Source of the DNA: Aphodosoma sp045126975
GTDB taxonomy: Bacteria > Bacteroidota > Bacteroidia > Bacteroidales > Paludibacteraceae
Length of the DNA: 64,000 nucleotides
Assembly: GCA_045126975.1 (NCBI GenBank)
Contig: JBGVPL010000029.1
Location: 11,312-75,311, forward strand
Direction: 5' to 3'
Shown here: in pieces, positions 8,207-16,516 of the stretch
Layout: every line of letters starts with the position of its first letter
Position numbering within the stretch: the stretch's first letter is position 1
Notes under the pieces: generated by a model
What the model saw: the letters and a program-made list of their open reading frames with translations, nothing else
Database searches by the model: none
Told to the model about the DNA's origin: nothing
Position numbers and translations under genes: made by a program

Positions 8207-10813
8207 TTAAAACTCTTGACCAAGTATGAAGTGGAATTGACTTCCGCCACGACGACCAGTTTGATCGAGGTCAAAACCATACGCCCAGTCAATACCAAGC
8301 AAACCAAACATAGGTAAATATACACGCACACCCACACCAGCCGAACGTTTCAAATCAAACGGATTGAAATTTTTAAATTCGCTCCAAGCATTACCTGCTT
8401 CAACAAATGCCAAAGCCCAAATATTAGTTGATTGATTGAGTAATAACGGATAACGAAGTTCGACAGTAAGTTTAGTATAAAGATTACCATTATAACCATA
8501 ATAACCAGAACCAGAATATGGGGTAAGCGAACCTGCTTCATAACCACGAAGACCCACAGTTTCAGTACCCGCAGTAGTATAACCCGACATACCATCACCA
8601 CCAACATAGAATTTACCAAAAGGCGAACGTTTGTGCTTATTATAATAACCTAAGAAACCATAATCGGCACGAGCCATAAGCACTAACTTATTGTCAGAAG
8701 TAAGAGGTATAAAGAATTTAGCATTAAATTTCCACTTATGATATTCAATCCATTTACTACGTTCTGCTAACGTCATTGACTCATAATCGACGTCTTTTGC
8801 CAAAAGCGAATATGGGAATGTTGCAGCTACGGATAAAGACAAAGATGAACCACGACGTGTATAAATAGGATTATCAATAGAGTTACGAGAAAGTGTTACA
8901 CCTAACGAAAGGTCATTAGTAACACCTGTTTCAAAACCATAATAACTTTTGAACCAGTTTTTCAAATGATAACGTTGATATGATAAATTAGCATAAAGTG
9001 TGAAATAGTCATCTGGCCACTTAAGACGAGTACCATAACCCACCGAAGCACCAATAGTTCTCATAAATACATTCTTATCATATTCCGTGCCATAACTATT
9101 TGTACCATAATAATAATCATTACCATAATAGTTATTGTAATAGTTATTATAGTAGTTATACATATAATTATAGTTCTCGTAATAACGATTACTCAAACCA
9201 GTTTGCACCGAATAGAAGAAACTAACCGAGAATGAGTTAGGACGTTTACCACCTAACCATGGATCATAGAACGAAATACTATAGTTCTGATAATACATAC
9301 CATTGGCCTGAGCTTTCAAACTCAATGTTTGACCTTCGCCCTGTGGCACAATGCGATAAGTTTTAGGCTTAAACAAATTTTGAATAGCAAAGTTCGAGAA
9401 CTTCAAACCAACAGAAAGCACAATACCCGACTGACCCCAACCTGCTGAAAACTCTACTTGGTCACTCGATTTTGTTTCAAGATTATAAGCAATATCCACA
9501 GTACCATCTTCAGGATTAGGTTGTAAATCCACACCTGAGAATATCTTTTCTTCATCGAATTGCTTAAGTTGAGCCAACTCACGTAGCGTACGTACAAGGT
9601 CACTTTGACTATAAAGAGCACCTGGCTTAGTACGCATTTCACGACGCACAACATGTTCGTAAACACGCGTATTACCATTAATTATAACTTTATTGATTGT
9701 CGCCTGTTGCCCTTCATAAATACGCATCTCGAAATTAATCGAATCGCCATCAATCCCAATCTCTACAGGGTCAATATTCATAAAGAGATAACCATTATCT
9801 TTATACAACGCCGACACCGCATCCTCATCTTCAAACAAGCGTTTATTCAAATCCTTAAGATTATAAACCTCTCCTTTTTCCACATTCAAAAGACGATTAA
9901 GATAATCACTTGGATACAATGTATTGCCTAACCATTTAATATCACCAAAATAATATTTTTTTCCCTCTTCAACCTCAAGATACACATCCACTTTACCATC
10001 ATCACGTTTTACGACTGTATCTCTCACAATCACGGCATCACGATAACCAATCTCATTATATTTATCTATAAGCGTTTTTTTATCATTTTCATACTCTTTT
10101 TGTACAAATTTTTTCGCACGGAAAATATTAGCTATCTTCCCTGCACGATTGGTTTTCTTCATCGCACGGTCAATCTTTGCAATTGTCATCGCCTCATTTC
10201 CCTGAACAATAATATCATTTACCTTAACCTTTTCACGCTTATCAACACTAATATCAACAACTACATTACCTTCAACCATAGGATCATTCTTCTGGTAAAC
10301 AAGAATTTCTGCATTATAAAAACCTTTTTCCGACAAAAAATTACGAATGGCAATTTTCGTACGGTCGATAGCATCAGCATTAAGTTGTTTACCTTTTTGA
10401 ATCTCAAGATTTTTTTCAAGATCCTCAATTTCTCCCTTTTTTAAACCAAAGAAATTAACATTCGACACACGAGGCAACTGTTTCAAAGCAATAGTAAGCC
10501 AAATACTATCATTCTCAACCTTATCAGCCAAAATTTTTACATCAGAGAAAAAACCTTGTTTCCAAAAACGCTTAACCACATTGGTCAAATCTGCACCTGG
10601 AATACGAATTTTTTGACCTTTGTTAAGTCCCGAAAAACCAATAAGCACATAGTCCTCGTAAGACGATGCGCCAGTAATCTTAATATCAGCAATAGTAACC
10701 TCTTTAGGTGTAAGAGTATAATCAAAAGCAAAACGATTTTCATCAAAATCATCTTGAGCAAAGACCATTACCGAACAAAGAATTAAAACAAATATGTAAA
10801 ATAACTTTTTCAA
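8207..10813 (-). CDS. bamA: Outer membrane protein assembly factor BamA
   Basis: Central component of the machinery that folds beta-barrel proteins into the outer membrane. The protein has periplasmic POTRA repeats over roughly residues 40-440 (for example VNFFGLKKGEIEDLEKNLEI, IIVQGNEAMTIAKIDRAM, VIINGNTRVYEHVVRREMRT) and a C-terminal Omp85 barrel ending FHFILGQEF. The barrel contains an unusual Tyr/Asn-rich stretch (about residue 560; positions 9090-9180). The open frame runs further upstream with no ATG at a sensible place. The chosen TTG at 10813 gives a good signal peptide (KKLFYIFVLILCSVMVFAQ) and 868 residues, and lies 22 bases after the uppS stop, so translational coupling is likely. 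Confidence 0.93.
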   Translation of the reverse strand: MKKLFYIFVLILCSVMVFAQDDFDENRFAFDYTLTPKEVTIADIKITGASSYEDYVLIGFSGLNKGQKIRIPGADLTNVVKRFWKQGFFSDVKILADKVENDSIWLTIALKQLPRVSNVNFFGLKKGEIEDLEKNLEIQKGKQLNADAIDRTKIAIRNFLSEKGFYNAEILVYQKNDPMVEGNVVVDISVDKREKVKVNDIIVQGNEAMTIAKIDRAMKKTNRAGKIANIFRAKKFVQKEYENDKKTLIDKYNEIGYRDAVIVRDTVVKRDDGKVDVYLEVEEGKKYYFGDIKWLGNTLYPSDYLNRLLNVEKGEVYNLKDLNKRLFEDEDAVSALYKDNGYLFMNIDPVEIGIDGDSINFEMRIYEGQQATINKVIINGNTRVYEHVVRREMRTKPGALYSQSDLVRTLRELAQLKQFDEEKIFSGVDLQPNPEDGTVDIAYNLETKSSDQVEFSAGWGQSGIVLSVGLKFSNFAIQNLFKPKTYRIVPQGEGQTLSLKAQANGMYYQNYSISFYDPWLGGKRPNSFSVSFFYSVQTGLSNRYYENYNYMYNYYNNYYNNYYGNDYYYGTNSYGTEYDKNVFMRTIGASVGYGTRLKWPDDYFTLYANLSYQRYHLKNWFKSYYGFETGVTNDLSLGVTLSRNSIDNPIYTRRGSSLSLSVAATFPYSLLAKDVDYESMTLAERSKWIEYHKWKFNAKFFIPLTSDNKLVLMARADYGFLGYYNKHKRSPFGKFYVGGDGMSGYTTAGTETVGLRGYEAGSLTPYSGSGYYGYNGNLYTKLTVELRYPLLLNQSTNIWALAFVEAGNAWSEFKNFNPFDLKRSAGVGVRVYLPMFGLLGIDWAYGFDLDQTGRRGGSQFHFILGQEF

Positions 10814-10835
10814 ATCAAAAAAAATCAAGTAATAA

Positions 10836-11579
10836 TTAAACAAGTTGTTCACTCGTCTTACCAAAACGACGTTCACGTTTTTGATAATCCACAATAGCTT
10901 CATACAAACTCTCCTCACGGAAGTCAGGCCACAGTGTATCAGTAAAATACAACTCCGTATAAGCCATTTGCCACAACAAATAATTCGACAATCGCAACTC
11001 CCCACTCGTACGAATTAACAACTCAGGGTCAGGAATCCCTGCAGTAGTCAAATTATTCGAAACTACTACATCATCAATATCCTCAATATTCAACTCACCA
11101 TTTTTCACCTTCACAGCAATCTTACGCACGGCATCCGTTATCTCCCAACGAGAAGAATACGACAATGCCAACACAAGCGTCATACCCGTATTTGAAGCTG
11201 TATCAGCAATACACTCTTCAAGCTTGCGCAAAGCCTTTTCTGGCAACAACGAATTATCACCAATCGTAGTGAAACGAATATTCTTTTCATGAAACGTAGG
11301 AGTCTCCTTAACAATATTATCCACCAACAATTCCATCAACCCATCAACCTCAGCCTTCGGACGATTCCAATTCTCGGTCGAAAAAGTATAGAGAGTCAAA
11401 TACTTAAGACCTAACTGCACCGACGCAGTAATCACTGCACGTACTGACTCAACGCCATTATAATGACCATACAACCTCTCCTTGCCGTGCAATTTTGCCC
11501 AACGTCCGTTACCATCCATAATCACCGCAATATGCTGCGGCATACGAGCCATATCTATTTTATCTTTCAACGATGCCAT
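10836..11579 (-). CDS. uppS: Isoprenyl (undecaprenyl) diphosphate synthase
   Basis: Cis-prenyltransferase that builds undecaprenyl diphosphate, the lipid carrier for peptidoglycan and surface glycans. The 247 residues contain IAVIMDGNGRWAK with catalytic Asp22, the YTLSTENW-like block LYTFSTENWNRP, and IRTSGELRLSNYLLWQ plus the terminal region typical of the family. The start overlaps the preceding DUF6089 gene by 13 bases. The order DUF6089-uppS-bamA-ompH is conserved in Bacteroidales and joins carrier-lipid synthesis with outer-membrane assembly. Confidence 0.95.
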   Translation of the reverse strand: MASLKDKIDMARMPQHIAVIMDGNGRWAKLHGKERLYGHYNGVESVRAVITASVQLGLKYLTLYTFSTENWNRPKAEVDGLMELLVDNIVKETPTFHEKNIRFTTIGDNSLLPEKALRKLEECIADTASNTGMTLVLALSYSSRWEITDAVRKIAVKVKNGELNIEDIDDVVVSNNLTTAGIPDPELLIRTSGELRLSNYLLWQMAYTELYFTDTLWPDFREESLYEAIVDYQKRERRFGKTSEQLV

Positions 11580-12232
11580 CCTTTTTTCTTATTTTTTTGT
11601 ACACCATTACGACAAGGAGCACATATTTTATAAAAATTAAACGACAAAAAAACTTGCGCTGTAGAATACCAATCTTGATTATTCCAAAATTTCCCATACT
11701 CCCCATTCGGATTTGGCGTATTATCCATTTTATCAGAAAAAACCTTAGACACAGTCCAATAAAAGCCTAAATTCGTACGATTATTCAATTTAAATTTCAT
11801 ACCGACTCCCATTGGCAACGTCATAGTAAATTTTGGTTTACCACTCAAATCAAACAATACTACTCCAAGACCAGCAACTAAACAAGGCGAAAACCACGAA
11901 TAATCAGCCTCCCACTTTTTAACGCCATAATTAAAAAAATTAAATTCCCCCAAAGCTTGCAACCCAACATAACCAGAATTCAACCCTTTATCATAACCCA
12001 AAAAACCTCCATCAAGCTGTAAACGAGCTTCCCAACGTCCATTTATTTTGTATTTTGTATACAATCCACCCACAGGTTTTGAATATTGAAAGAGAAAATC
12101 ATTAGTATCTCCCAATATAAAACCACATCCTCCAGTGAAACCCATCTCACCATAAAAAGTATCTTGAGACTTTACGTTATTCGCTGTAACAGAAAAGATT
12201 ACAAGCAATAAAAATATTTTTATCAATTTCAT
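11567..12232 (-). CDS. DUF6089-like outer-membrane beta-barrel protein
   Basis: A 221-residue predicted outer-membrane protein with signal peptide MKLIKIFLLLVIFSVTANNVKS and alternating hydrophobic/polar beta strands rich in Gly, Phe and Tyr (EMGFTGGCGFILGDTNDFLF, GVGMKFKLNNRTNLGFYW). Similar proteins, usually called DUF6089, lie just upstream of uppS across Bacteroidetes; no function is known. The tail KNKKKGWHR is encoded where the gene overlaps uppS. It opens the minus-strand envelope operon. Confidence 0.75.
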   Translation of the reverse strand: MKLIKIFLLLVIFSVTANNVKSQDTFYGEMGFTGGCGFILGDTNDFLFQYSKPVGGLYTKYKINGRWEARLQLDGGFLGYDKGLNSGYVGLQALGEFNFFNYGVKKWEADYSWFSPCLVAGLGVVLFDLSGKPKFTMTLPMGVGMKFKLNNRTNLGFYWTVSKVFSDKMDNTPNPNGEYGKFWNNQDWYSTAQVFLSFNFYKICAPCRNGVQKNKKKGWHR

Positions 12233-12290
12233 CTATACACAAAAAATTTCTATTATTTGAATAAACGCAAAAACTCCGTCAAAATTGCCA

Positions 12291-12298
12291 CAAAGATA
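12291..12298 (-). promoter_or_regulatory. Candidate -7 element for the DUF6089-uppS-bamA operon
   Basis: TATCTTTG on the minus strand matches TAnnTTTG, about 60 bases before the first start codon of the operon. No good TTTG lies at the expected distance, so the call is tentative. Confidence 0.4.
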
Positions 12299-12381
12299 CA
12301 AAAATTATCTCATATATCGCACATTTTTAAGTATCAAAGAGACTTTTTTGACAAAAAATAACATTGAACACATTTTTTTTG

Positions 12382-12389
12382 TAAATTTG
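12382..12389 (+). promoter_or_regulatory. Candidate -7 element for the ABC ATPase gene
   Basis: TAAATTTG matches TAnnTTTG 70 bases upstream of the ATG at 12460, but a matching -33 TTTG at 19-20 bases is not present. Confidence 0.35.
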
Positions 12390-12411
12390 CATCTAAAATG
12401 GTTAAAGAATA

Positions 12412-12441
12412 AGTCGGACTGGTCGGACAAGTCAGACAAAT
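12412..12441 (+). repeat. Nine-base tandem words (GTCGGACTG type) in the ABC ATPase leader
   Basis: Three consecutive 9-mers, GTCGGACTG, GTCGGACAA and GTCAGACAA, lie shortly before the start codon. The related complementary set lies between ftsH and cdsA at 28671-28712. Confidence 0.65.
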
Positions 12442-12459
12442 CACTTTCAGCTCTAAAAA

Positions 12460-13368
12460 ATGAACATTCTCGAAGTAAAAAATGTCAGCAAACAATACTC
12501 CAATCATTTAGCCCTAAATGATGTAAGTATCAACGTACCACGCAACTCCGTATTCGGACTACTCGGTCCAAATGGCGCAGGCAAAACAACACTTATCCGT
12601 ATTATCAATGCCATCACTGCTCCCGACAAAGGTGAAGTTCTACTAAATGGTAAACCTCTGACTCTTCAAGATACATACAACATCGGATACCTACCTGAAG
12701 AACGGGGATTATACAAAAAAATGAAAGTAGGTGAACAAGCCCTCTACCTATGTCAACTAAAAGGACTCTCTAAAACAGAAGCACTTAAACGACTAAAATA
12801 CTGGTTCGAAAAATTTGAAATCGAATCATGGTGGAACAAAAAAGTAGAAGAACTCTCAAAAGGCATGGCACAAAAAGTCCAATTCATCACTACTGTGCTC
12901 CATGAACCAGAACTACTCATCTTCGATGAACCATTCAGTGGTTTCGACCCAGTCAACGCCGAACTCCTCAAAAAAGAAATCCTCGAACTAAAACAAAAAG
13001 GAGCCACCGTAATATTCTCAACCCACAACATGGATTCCGTCGAACGACTCTGCGAAAACATCGCCCTTATACACCAATCACAAGTAGTCCTATCAGGCAA
13101 CATCAACGACATCCGCAAACAGTTCAGCACCAACAAATACACCGCTACACTCAAAAACTGCAACACACTAACCGCTAACGACTTCAACTGTGCCAACCTA
13201 CTAAATTTTAAAGAAGAAAACAACATCACACACGCCGAATTCACACTCAAAGACAACCATACAGCCAACGATATACTAAAAGAACTAATCAACAAAGGCA
13301 CAATCCTCCGCTTCGAAGAACAACTTCCCTCAATGAACGACATCTTCCTCCAAACCGTCAGCAAATAA
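12460..13368 (+). CDS. ABC transporter ATP-binding protein without a permease partner
   Basis: A 302-residue ABC ATPase of the NatA-like exporter group. Walker A is GPNGAGKT (residues 36-43), the signature LSKGM is at 132-136, Walker B LLIFDEP at 152-158 and the switch histidine is in FSTHN (His189). A C-terminal DUF4162-like domain ends the protein. Relatives are normally followed by a membrane permease gene, but here the gene ends 5 bases before a strong terminator and the next gene is convergent. The membrane partner must be encoded elsewhere or have been lost. Confidence 0.92.
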   Translation: MNILEVKNVSKQYSNHLALNDVSINVPRNSVFGLLGPNGAGKTTLIRIINAITAPDKGEVLLNGKPLTLQDTYNIGYLPEERGLYKKMKVGEQALYLCQLKGLSKTEALKRLKYWFEKFEIESWWNKKVEELSKGMAQKVQFITTVLHEPELLIFDEPFSGFDPVNAELLKKEILELKQKGATVIFSTHNMDSVERLCENIALIHQSQVVLSGNINDIRKQFSTNKYTATLKNCNTLTANDFNCANLLNFKEENNITHAEFTLKDNHTANDILKELINKGTILRFEEQLPSMNDIFLQTVSK

Positions 13369-13372
13369 CATA

Positions 13373-13415
13373 AAAAAATAGCAATCCAAAAAAAATTTTT
13401 AGATTGCTATTTTTT
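13373..13415. terminator. Bidirectional terminator
   Basis: Inverted repeat with arms AAAAAATAGCAATC and GATTGCTATTTTTT separated by an A/T loop. It gives a hairpin plus U-run for transcripts from either side, between the ABC ATPase (+) and the unknown gene (-). Confidence 0.88.
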
Positions 13416-13430
13416 ATTTTCCGAACACAT

Positions 13431-14189
13431 TTATTCTTCAAACGAAAGCGAAAGCGTTGCGGCTTGTGCTTTTTCGATATCTTCATCTGTTTTTGGTGTA
13501 AGATGTTTCTCTCCCTTACGATAATAATAAATTACACCACATTTAGTACAAGCTTGATAACGAGCGTATGGCAATAAATCTACATAAGCCGCCTCTACTG
13601 CATCCCAAATCTGAAGTATAAGTTCATCAACTTGGTCGCGCATCTCCGCTACACGTTGCTGATTACGATTAGTCGATTGCTGATGCGTTTTCTGATTCAT
13701 ACGATGCTCACAAAATATATCGTAATGCACACGCACTTTTGCAATTGTAGGATATGCCAATGGCGCACCACCCTGAGCTACACGTTCTTGCTCACCATCA
13801 ATAATCTTACGACCCCATACTACAAGAGCAGCATCGGTAGTCAAATCTGGTACAGTATAATCATCTGGGTCAAGACCATAAAGCACCTTAATCTCTTTTT
13901 TGAATTCACCACGTAACACTGCAAAATTCAACACTTGTATGAAATGCGACACATACATACGAGCATTTTTCAACATATTCTGATACTTTTTACTTTCAGT
14001 TACCTGAGTTTCAAAAGTCATATTATATTGACTTACCAATGTTTCAAAAACCGGCAAATAGGCTTTTGCCTGTGTCAACAAACGGAAAGGCACCGGAATC
14101 TCATTCATCGGCATCTTCTCCATAGCAATCGCCTTTTTCAATGACTTAAGGCGTGCTTGATCTGTTTTCGGTAATCTTCTGTAAGGCAT
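13431..14189 (-). CDS. Conserved hypothetical protein, cytoplasmic
   Basis: Function not recognised. The 252 residues start MPYRRLPKTDQARLKSLKKA. The middle is helical, with YVSHFIQVLNFAVLRGEFKK and a region of Gln/Arg-rich coiled coil (MNQKTHQQSTNRNQQRV). The C-terminal part holds a CTKCGVIYYYRKGEKH segment with a half zinc-knuckle look (one CxxC pair only). No signal peptide or membrane segment. The open frame extends 22 codons upstream, but those codons are the translation of heptad repeats (FNFQLSTFNFQL), so the ATG at 14189 is preferred. It follows a prenyl synthase gene on the same strand. Confidence 0.75.
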   Translation of the reverse strand: MPYRRLPKTDQARLKSLKKAIAMEKMPMNEIPVPFRLLTQAKAYLPVFETLVSQYNMTFETQVTESKKYQNMLKNARMYVSHFIQVLNFAVLRGEFKKEIKVLYGLDPDDYTVPDLTTDAALVVWGRKIIDGEQERVAQGGAPLAYPTIAKVRVHYDIFCEHRMNQKTHQQSTNRNQQRVAEMRDQVDELILQIWDAVEAAYVDLLPYARYQACTKCGVIYYYRKGEKHLTPKTDEDIEKAQAATLSLSFEE

Positions 14190-14195
14190 AATTTT

Positions 14196-14280
14196 AAGTT
14201 GAAAGTTGAAAGTTGAAAGTTGAAAGTTGAAAATTAATGTTGCCAGAAGATTCAAATTTCAAATTTCAAATTTCAAATTA
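14196..14280 (-). repeat. Heptad trailer (TTTGAAA) and heptad leader (AACTTTC) in one spacer
   Basis: On the minus strand the prenyl synthase stop codon is followed by TTTGAAA words (14250-14280). After a short unique stretch come about five AACTTTC words (14196-14236) just before the next ATG. One spacer thus shows a trailer set and a leader set of different words. Confidence 0.8.
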
Positions 14281-15240
14281 ATCTATTCTTCCCATTAACT
14301 TTTTAGCAAATTCAACAAATGGTGCTTTTTCGGCATCCGATTTATTTATTTTTGCAAGCGAAGCCATTGCTTTTGCATAATACTCTTCCATTGCCTCTGT
14401 GCAAACCGCAGGCATCTCCATTTGAGTGTAAATATCAATGATTGTCGCTATCTTCTCTTCTGGAGCTATCTCCTTATTACTCAATAATTGTGATATTGTT
14501 TGACGTTGCGACACACCGCATTTTTTAAGAGTTTGAATAAGCAAGAATGTACGTTTACCACAAAGAATATCACCACCTATTTTCTTGCCAAATGTCTTTT
14601 CATCGCCATAGCAATCCAAATAGTCATCACGCAATTGGAAAGCAATACCAATTGCAATACCAAAATCATAAAGATTTTGAGCATCTTCCTCTGATGCTCC
14701 ACCAAGAATAGCACCCAACTTCAAACAACCTGCCAAAAGCACTGCTGTCTTGAGGCGAATCATCTCATAATACTCCTCTATAGTAACATCTTCACGTTTC
14801 TCAAAATCAGTGTCATATTGTTGACCTTCACACACTTCTAATGCTGTTTGCGAAAACAATTTCACTACTGCCAATAATTTATCGGCTGGCACCTCTTCAA
14901 GATATTGATACGCCTTGATAAGCATAGCATCACCCGAAAGAATAGCAGTATTATCATCCCATTTTGCCTTAATAGTAGGACGACCACGACGCACATCGGC
15001 ATTGTCCATCACATCATCATGAAGCAATGTGAAATTATGGAAAATCTCCATTGCTGCAGCTGGTTTGATACATTTTTCAATATCACCACCAAACATTTGC
15101 GCTGCCATCAATACAAGTGTCGGACGAATGCGCTTACCGCCCGATTGCAACGCATAATCAATTGGTTCATAGAGATTTTTAGGCTCTTGATTCCAATCTA
15201 TTTGTTCAAAATAGGTTTTAACGTAATTTTTTATATCCAT
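14278..15240 (-). CDS. Polyprenyl (short-chain type) diphosphate synthase
   Basis: A trans-isoprenyl diphosphate synthase that condenses isopentenyl diphosphate with an allylic primer to make geranyl-, farnesyl- or longer prenyl diphosphates. Both aspartate-rich metal sites are present in 320 residues: the first in LLHDDVMDNADVRRGRPT (DDVMD, 75-79) and the second in QLRDDYLDCYGD (DDYLD, 205-209). The GGKRIRP substrate motif is at 34-40. Chain length is not decided by sequence reading. The frame is open 39 codons further upstream, but that stretch translates spacer repeats (FSTLNSQLSILNFQLLI), so ATG 15240 is taken as start. Confidence 0.92.
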   Translation of the reverse strand: MDIKNYVKTYFEQIDWNQEPKNLYEPIDYALQSGGKRIRPTLVLMAAQMFGGDIEKCIKPAAAMEIFHNFTLLHDDVMDNADVRRGRPTIKAKWDDNTAILSGDAMLIKAYQYLEEVPADKLLAVVKLFSQTALEVCEGQQYDTDFEKREDVTIEEYYEMIRLKTAVLLAGCLKLGAILGGASEEDAQNLYDFGIAIGIAFQLRDDYLDCYGDEKTFGKKIGGDILCGKRTFLLIQTLKKCGVSQRQTISQLLSNKEIAPEEKIATIIDIYTQMEMPAVCTEAMEEYYAKAMASLAKINKSDAEKAPFVEFAKKLMGRID

Positions 15241-15242
15241 AA

Positions 15243-15291
15243 TTAAAAGTTGAAAGTTGAGAATTGAGAGTTGAGAGTTGAGAGTTGAGAA
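15243..15291 (-). repeat. Heptad leader block, AACTCTC type
   Basis: About six AACTCTC/AATTCTC/AACTTTC words on the minus strand end just before the ATG of the prenyl synthase. This orientation has no stop codon in any frame. Confidence 0.75.
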
Positions 15292-15367
15292 TTTTTCGCT
15301 TCGCTCAAGATTTTTGCTCCGCTCGGCAAAAAACTTTCTTTCAAAAACAAATTTCATTTGTTTTAAA

Positions 15368-15424
15368 TCTTTTAATAAAAGCTACAAATCGAAGTTAACT
15401 TCATTTGCAACTTTTATTAAAAGA
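15368..15424. repeat. 57-base imperfect palindrome downstream of ddl
   Basis: Outer arms TCTTTTAATAAAAG (15368-15381) and CTTTTATTAAAAGA (15411-15424) are perfect complements. The interior continues the symmetry imperfectly around a central GTTAAC. It lies 23 bases after the ddl stop codon, so it may act as a terminator or be a small palindromic repeat element. Confidence 0.75.
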
Positions 15425-15447
15425 CTTTGAAAGTTTTCTGTGCTCGC

Positions 15448-16428
15448 TTATCGCAAAAATTCATTTTCAATAATTTCTGTCATCACATCGGCTATATCAA
15501 GTCCTGCTGCACGCACTTGTTGCGGAATAAAACTTGTAGCCGTCATACCCGGTGTAGTATTTACCTCCAAAAGATTGATATTCTCGTCTGCATCAATGAT
15601 ATAATCCACACGAATTATACCTTTTGCATTGAGGATACGATATATTTTCTCAGTAGTTTGTTGCACACGTTTTGTGATTTCATCACTCACACGAGCTGGC
15701 GTAATTTCATCTACCTGACCATTATATTTTGCATCATAGTCAAAGAATTCGTTATCAGTAACCACCTCTGTAATAGGAAATATGCGAGTTGTTTTTTTTG
15801 TACAATACATTCCGCTCGTAACCTCTGTGCCTTGCATATAAGCCTCAATCATCACCTCTTCGCCTTCACTGAATGCTTTAGCTATAGCTGTTTGGATTTG
15901 GTCTTGAGTTTTCACCTTCGTAACACCAAAACTACTACCGCCAACACTTGGTTTAATAAAACATGGCAAACCTATTTCTTCCATAACTCGCTCATCTGTA
16001 ATAGTATCACCCGCACGCAACACAATACTGTTTGCCACGCGGATACCAAACGAACGAAGATAGTTATTACAAGCATACTTATCAAATGTCAATGCCGCTT
16101 GCAACACATCACAACACGAAAACGGAATATTTAATAGGCGGAAATACCCTTGTAGAATACCATTCTCGCCTGGCGTACCATGAATCGTGATATATGCAAA
16201 ATCAAATTTAATCTTTTCACCTTGATAAGTAAAAGAAAAATCGTTTTTATCAATCGGCAATTTTTCACCCGACGGATGTTCCACATGCCAATCTTGGCCG
16301 ATAATCACTACAATATATTTCTCATACTTTTCGCTTGGAATAAAACTATCCAAACCAGCAGCACTGCGCATTGACACTTGCCATTCGCTCGAATCGCCAC
16401 CTGCCACTATTGCTATTTTTCTTTTCAT
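15448..16428 (-). CDS. ddl: D-alanine--D-alanine ligase
   Basis: ATP-grasp enzyme that joins two D-alanines for the peptidoglycan pentapeptide. It has 326 residues: N-terminal MKRKIAIVAGGDSSEWQVS, the AYITIHGTPGENGILQGYF block, the ATP-binding loop CFIKPSVGGSSFGVTKV, and metal-site residues in IIRVDYIIDADENINLLEVN with TTPGMTATS. The Glu-Asn of LLEVNTTPG coordinate Mg. It follows rluD and the PASTA gene on the same strand, a conserved Bacteroidetes cluster. Confidence 0.95.
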   Translation of the reverse strand: MKRKIAIVAGGDSSEWQVSMRSAAGLDSFIPSEKYEKYIVVIIGQDWHVEHPSGEKLPIDKNDFSFTYQGEKIKFDFAYITIHGTPGENGILQGYFRLLNIPFSCCDVLQAALTFDKYACNNYLRSFGIRVANSIVLRAGDTITDERVMEEIGLPCFIKPSVGGSSFGVTKVKTQDQIQTAIAKAFSEGEEVMIEAYMQGTEVTSGMYCTKKTTRIFPITEVVTDNEFFDYDAKYNGQVDEITPARVSDEITKRVQQTTEKIYRILNAKGIIRVDYIIDADENINLLEVNTTPGMTATSFIPQQVRAAGLDIADVMTEIIENEFLR

Positions 16429-16445
16429 ATATTTATTGTTTTAGA

Positions 16446-16497
16446 AGACAAAAGAACATTATAACAAAAACTAATTTTTTATGTCTTTTTGTTATTC
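16446..16497 (-). repeat. Word-built inverted repeat in the ddl leader
   Basis: On the minus strand, AAGACAGAATAACA words are followed by an A/T loop and then the complementary set ending TTCTTTTGTCTT, about 18 bases before the ddl ATG. The same arrangement with near-identical words precedes cmk at 37931-38003. Confidence 0.6.
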
Positions 16498-16516
16498 TGT
16501 CTTTTATTTATCAAAA

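Noticed and set aside
15241..15357. N-terminal extension of the prenyl synthase
   Set aside because: The extra codons translate heptad repeats and spacer sequence; family alignment starts at the inner ATG.
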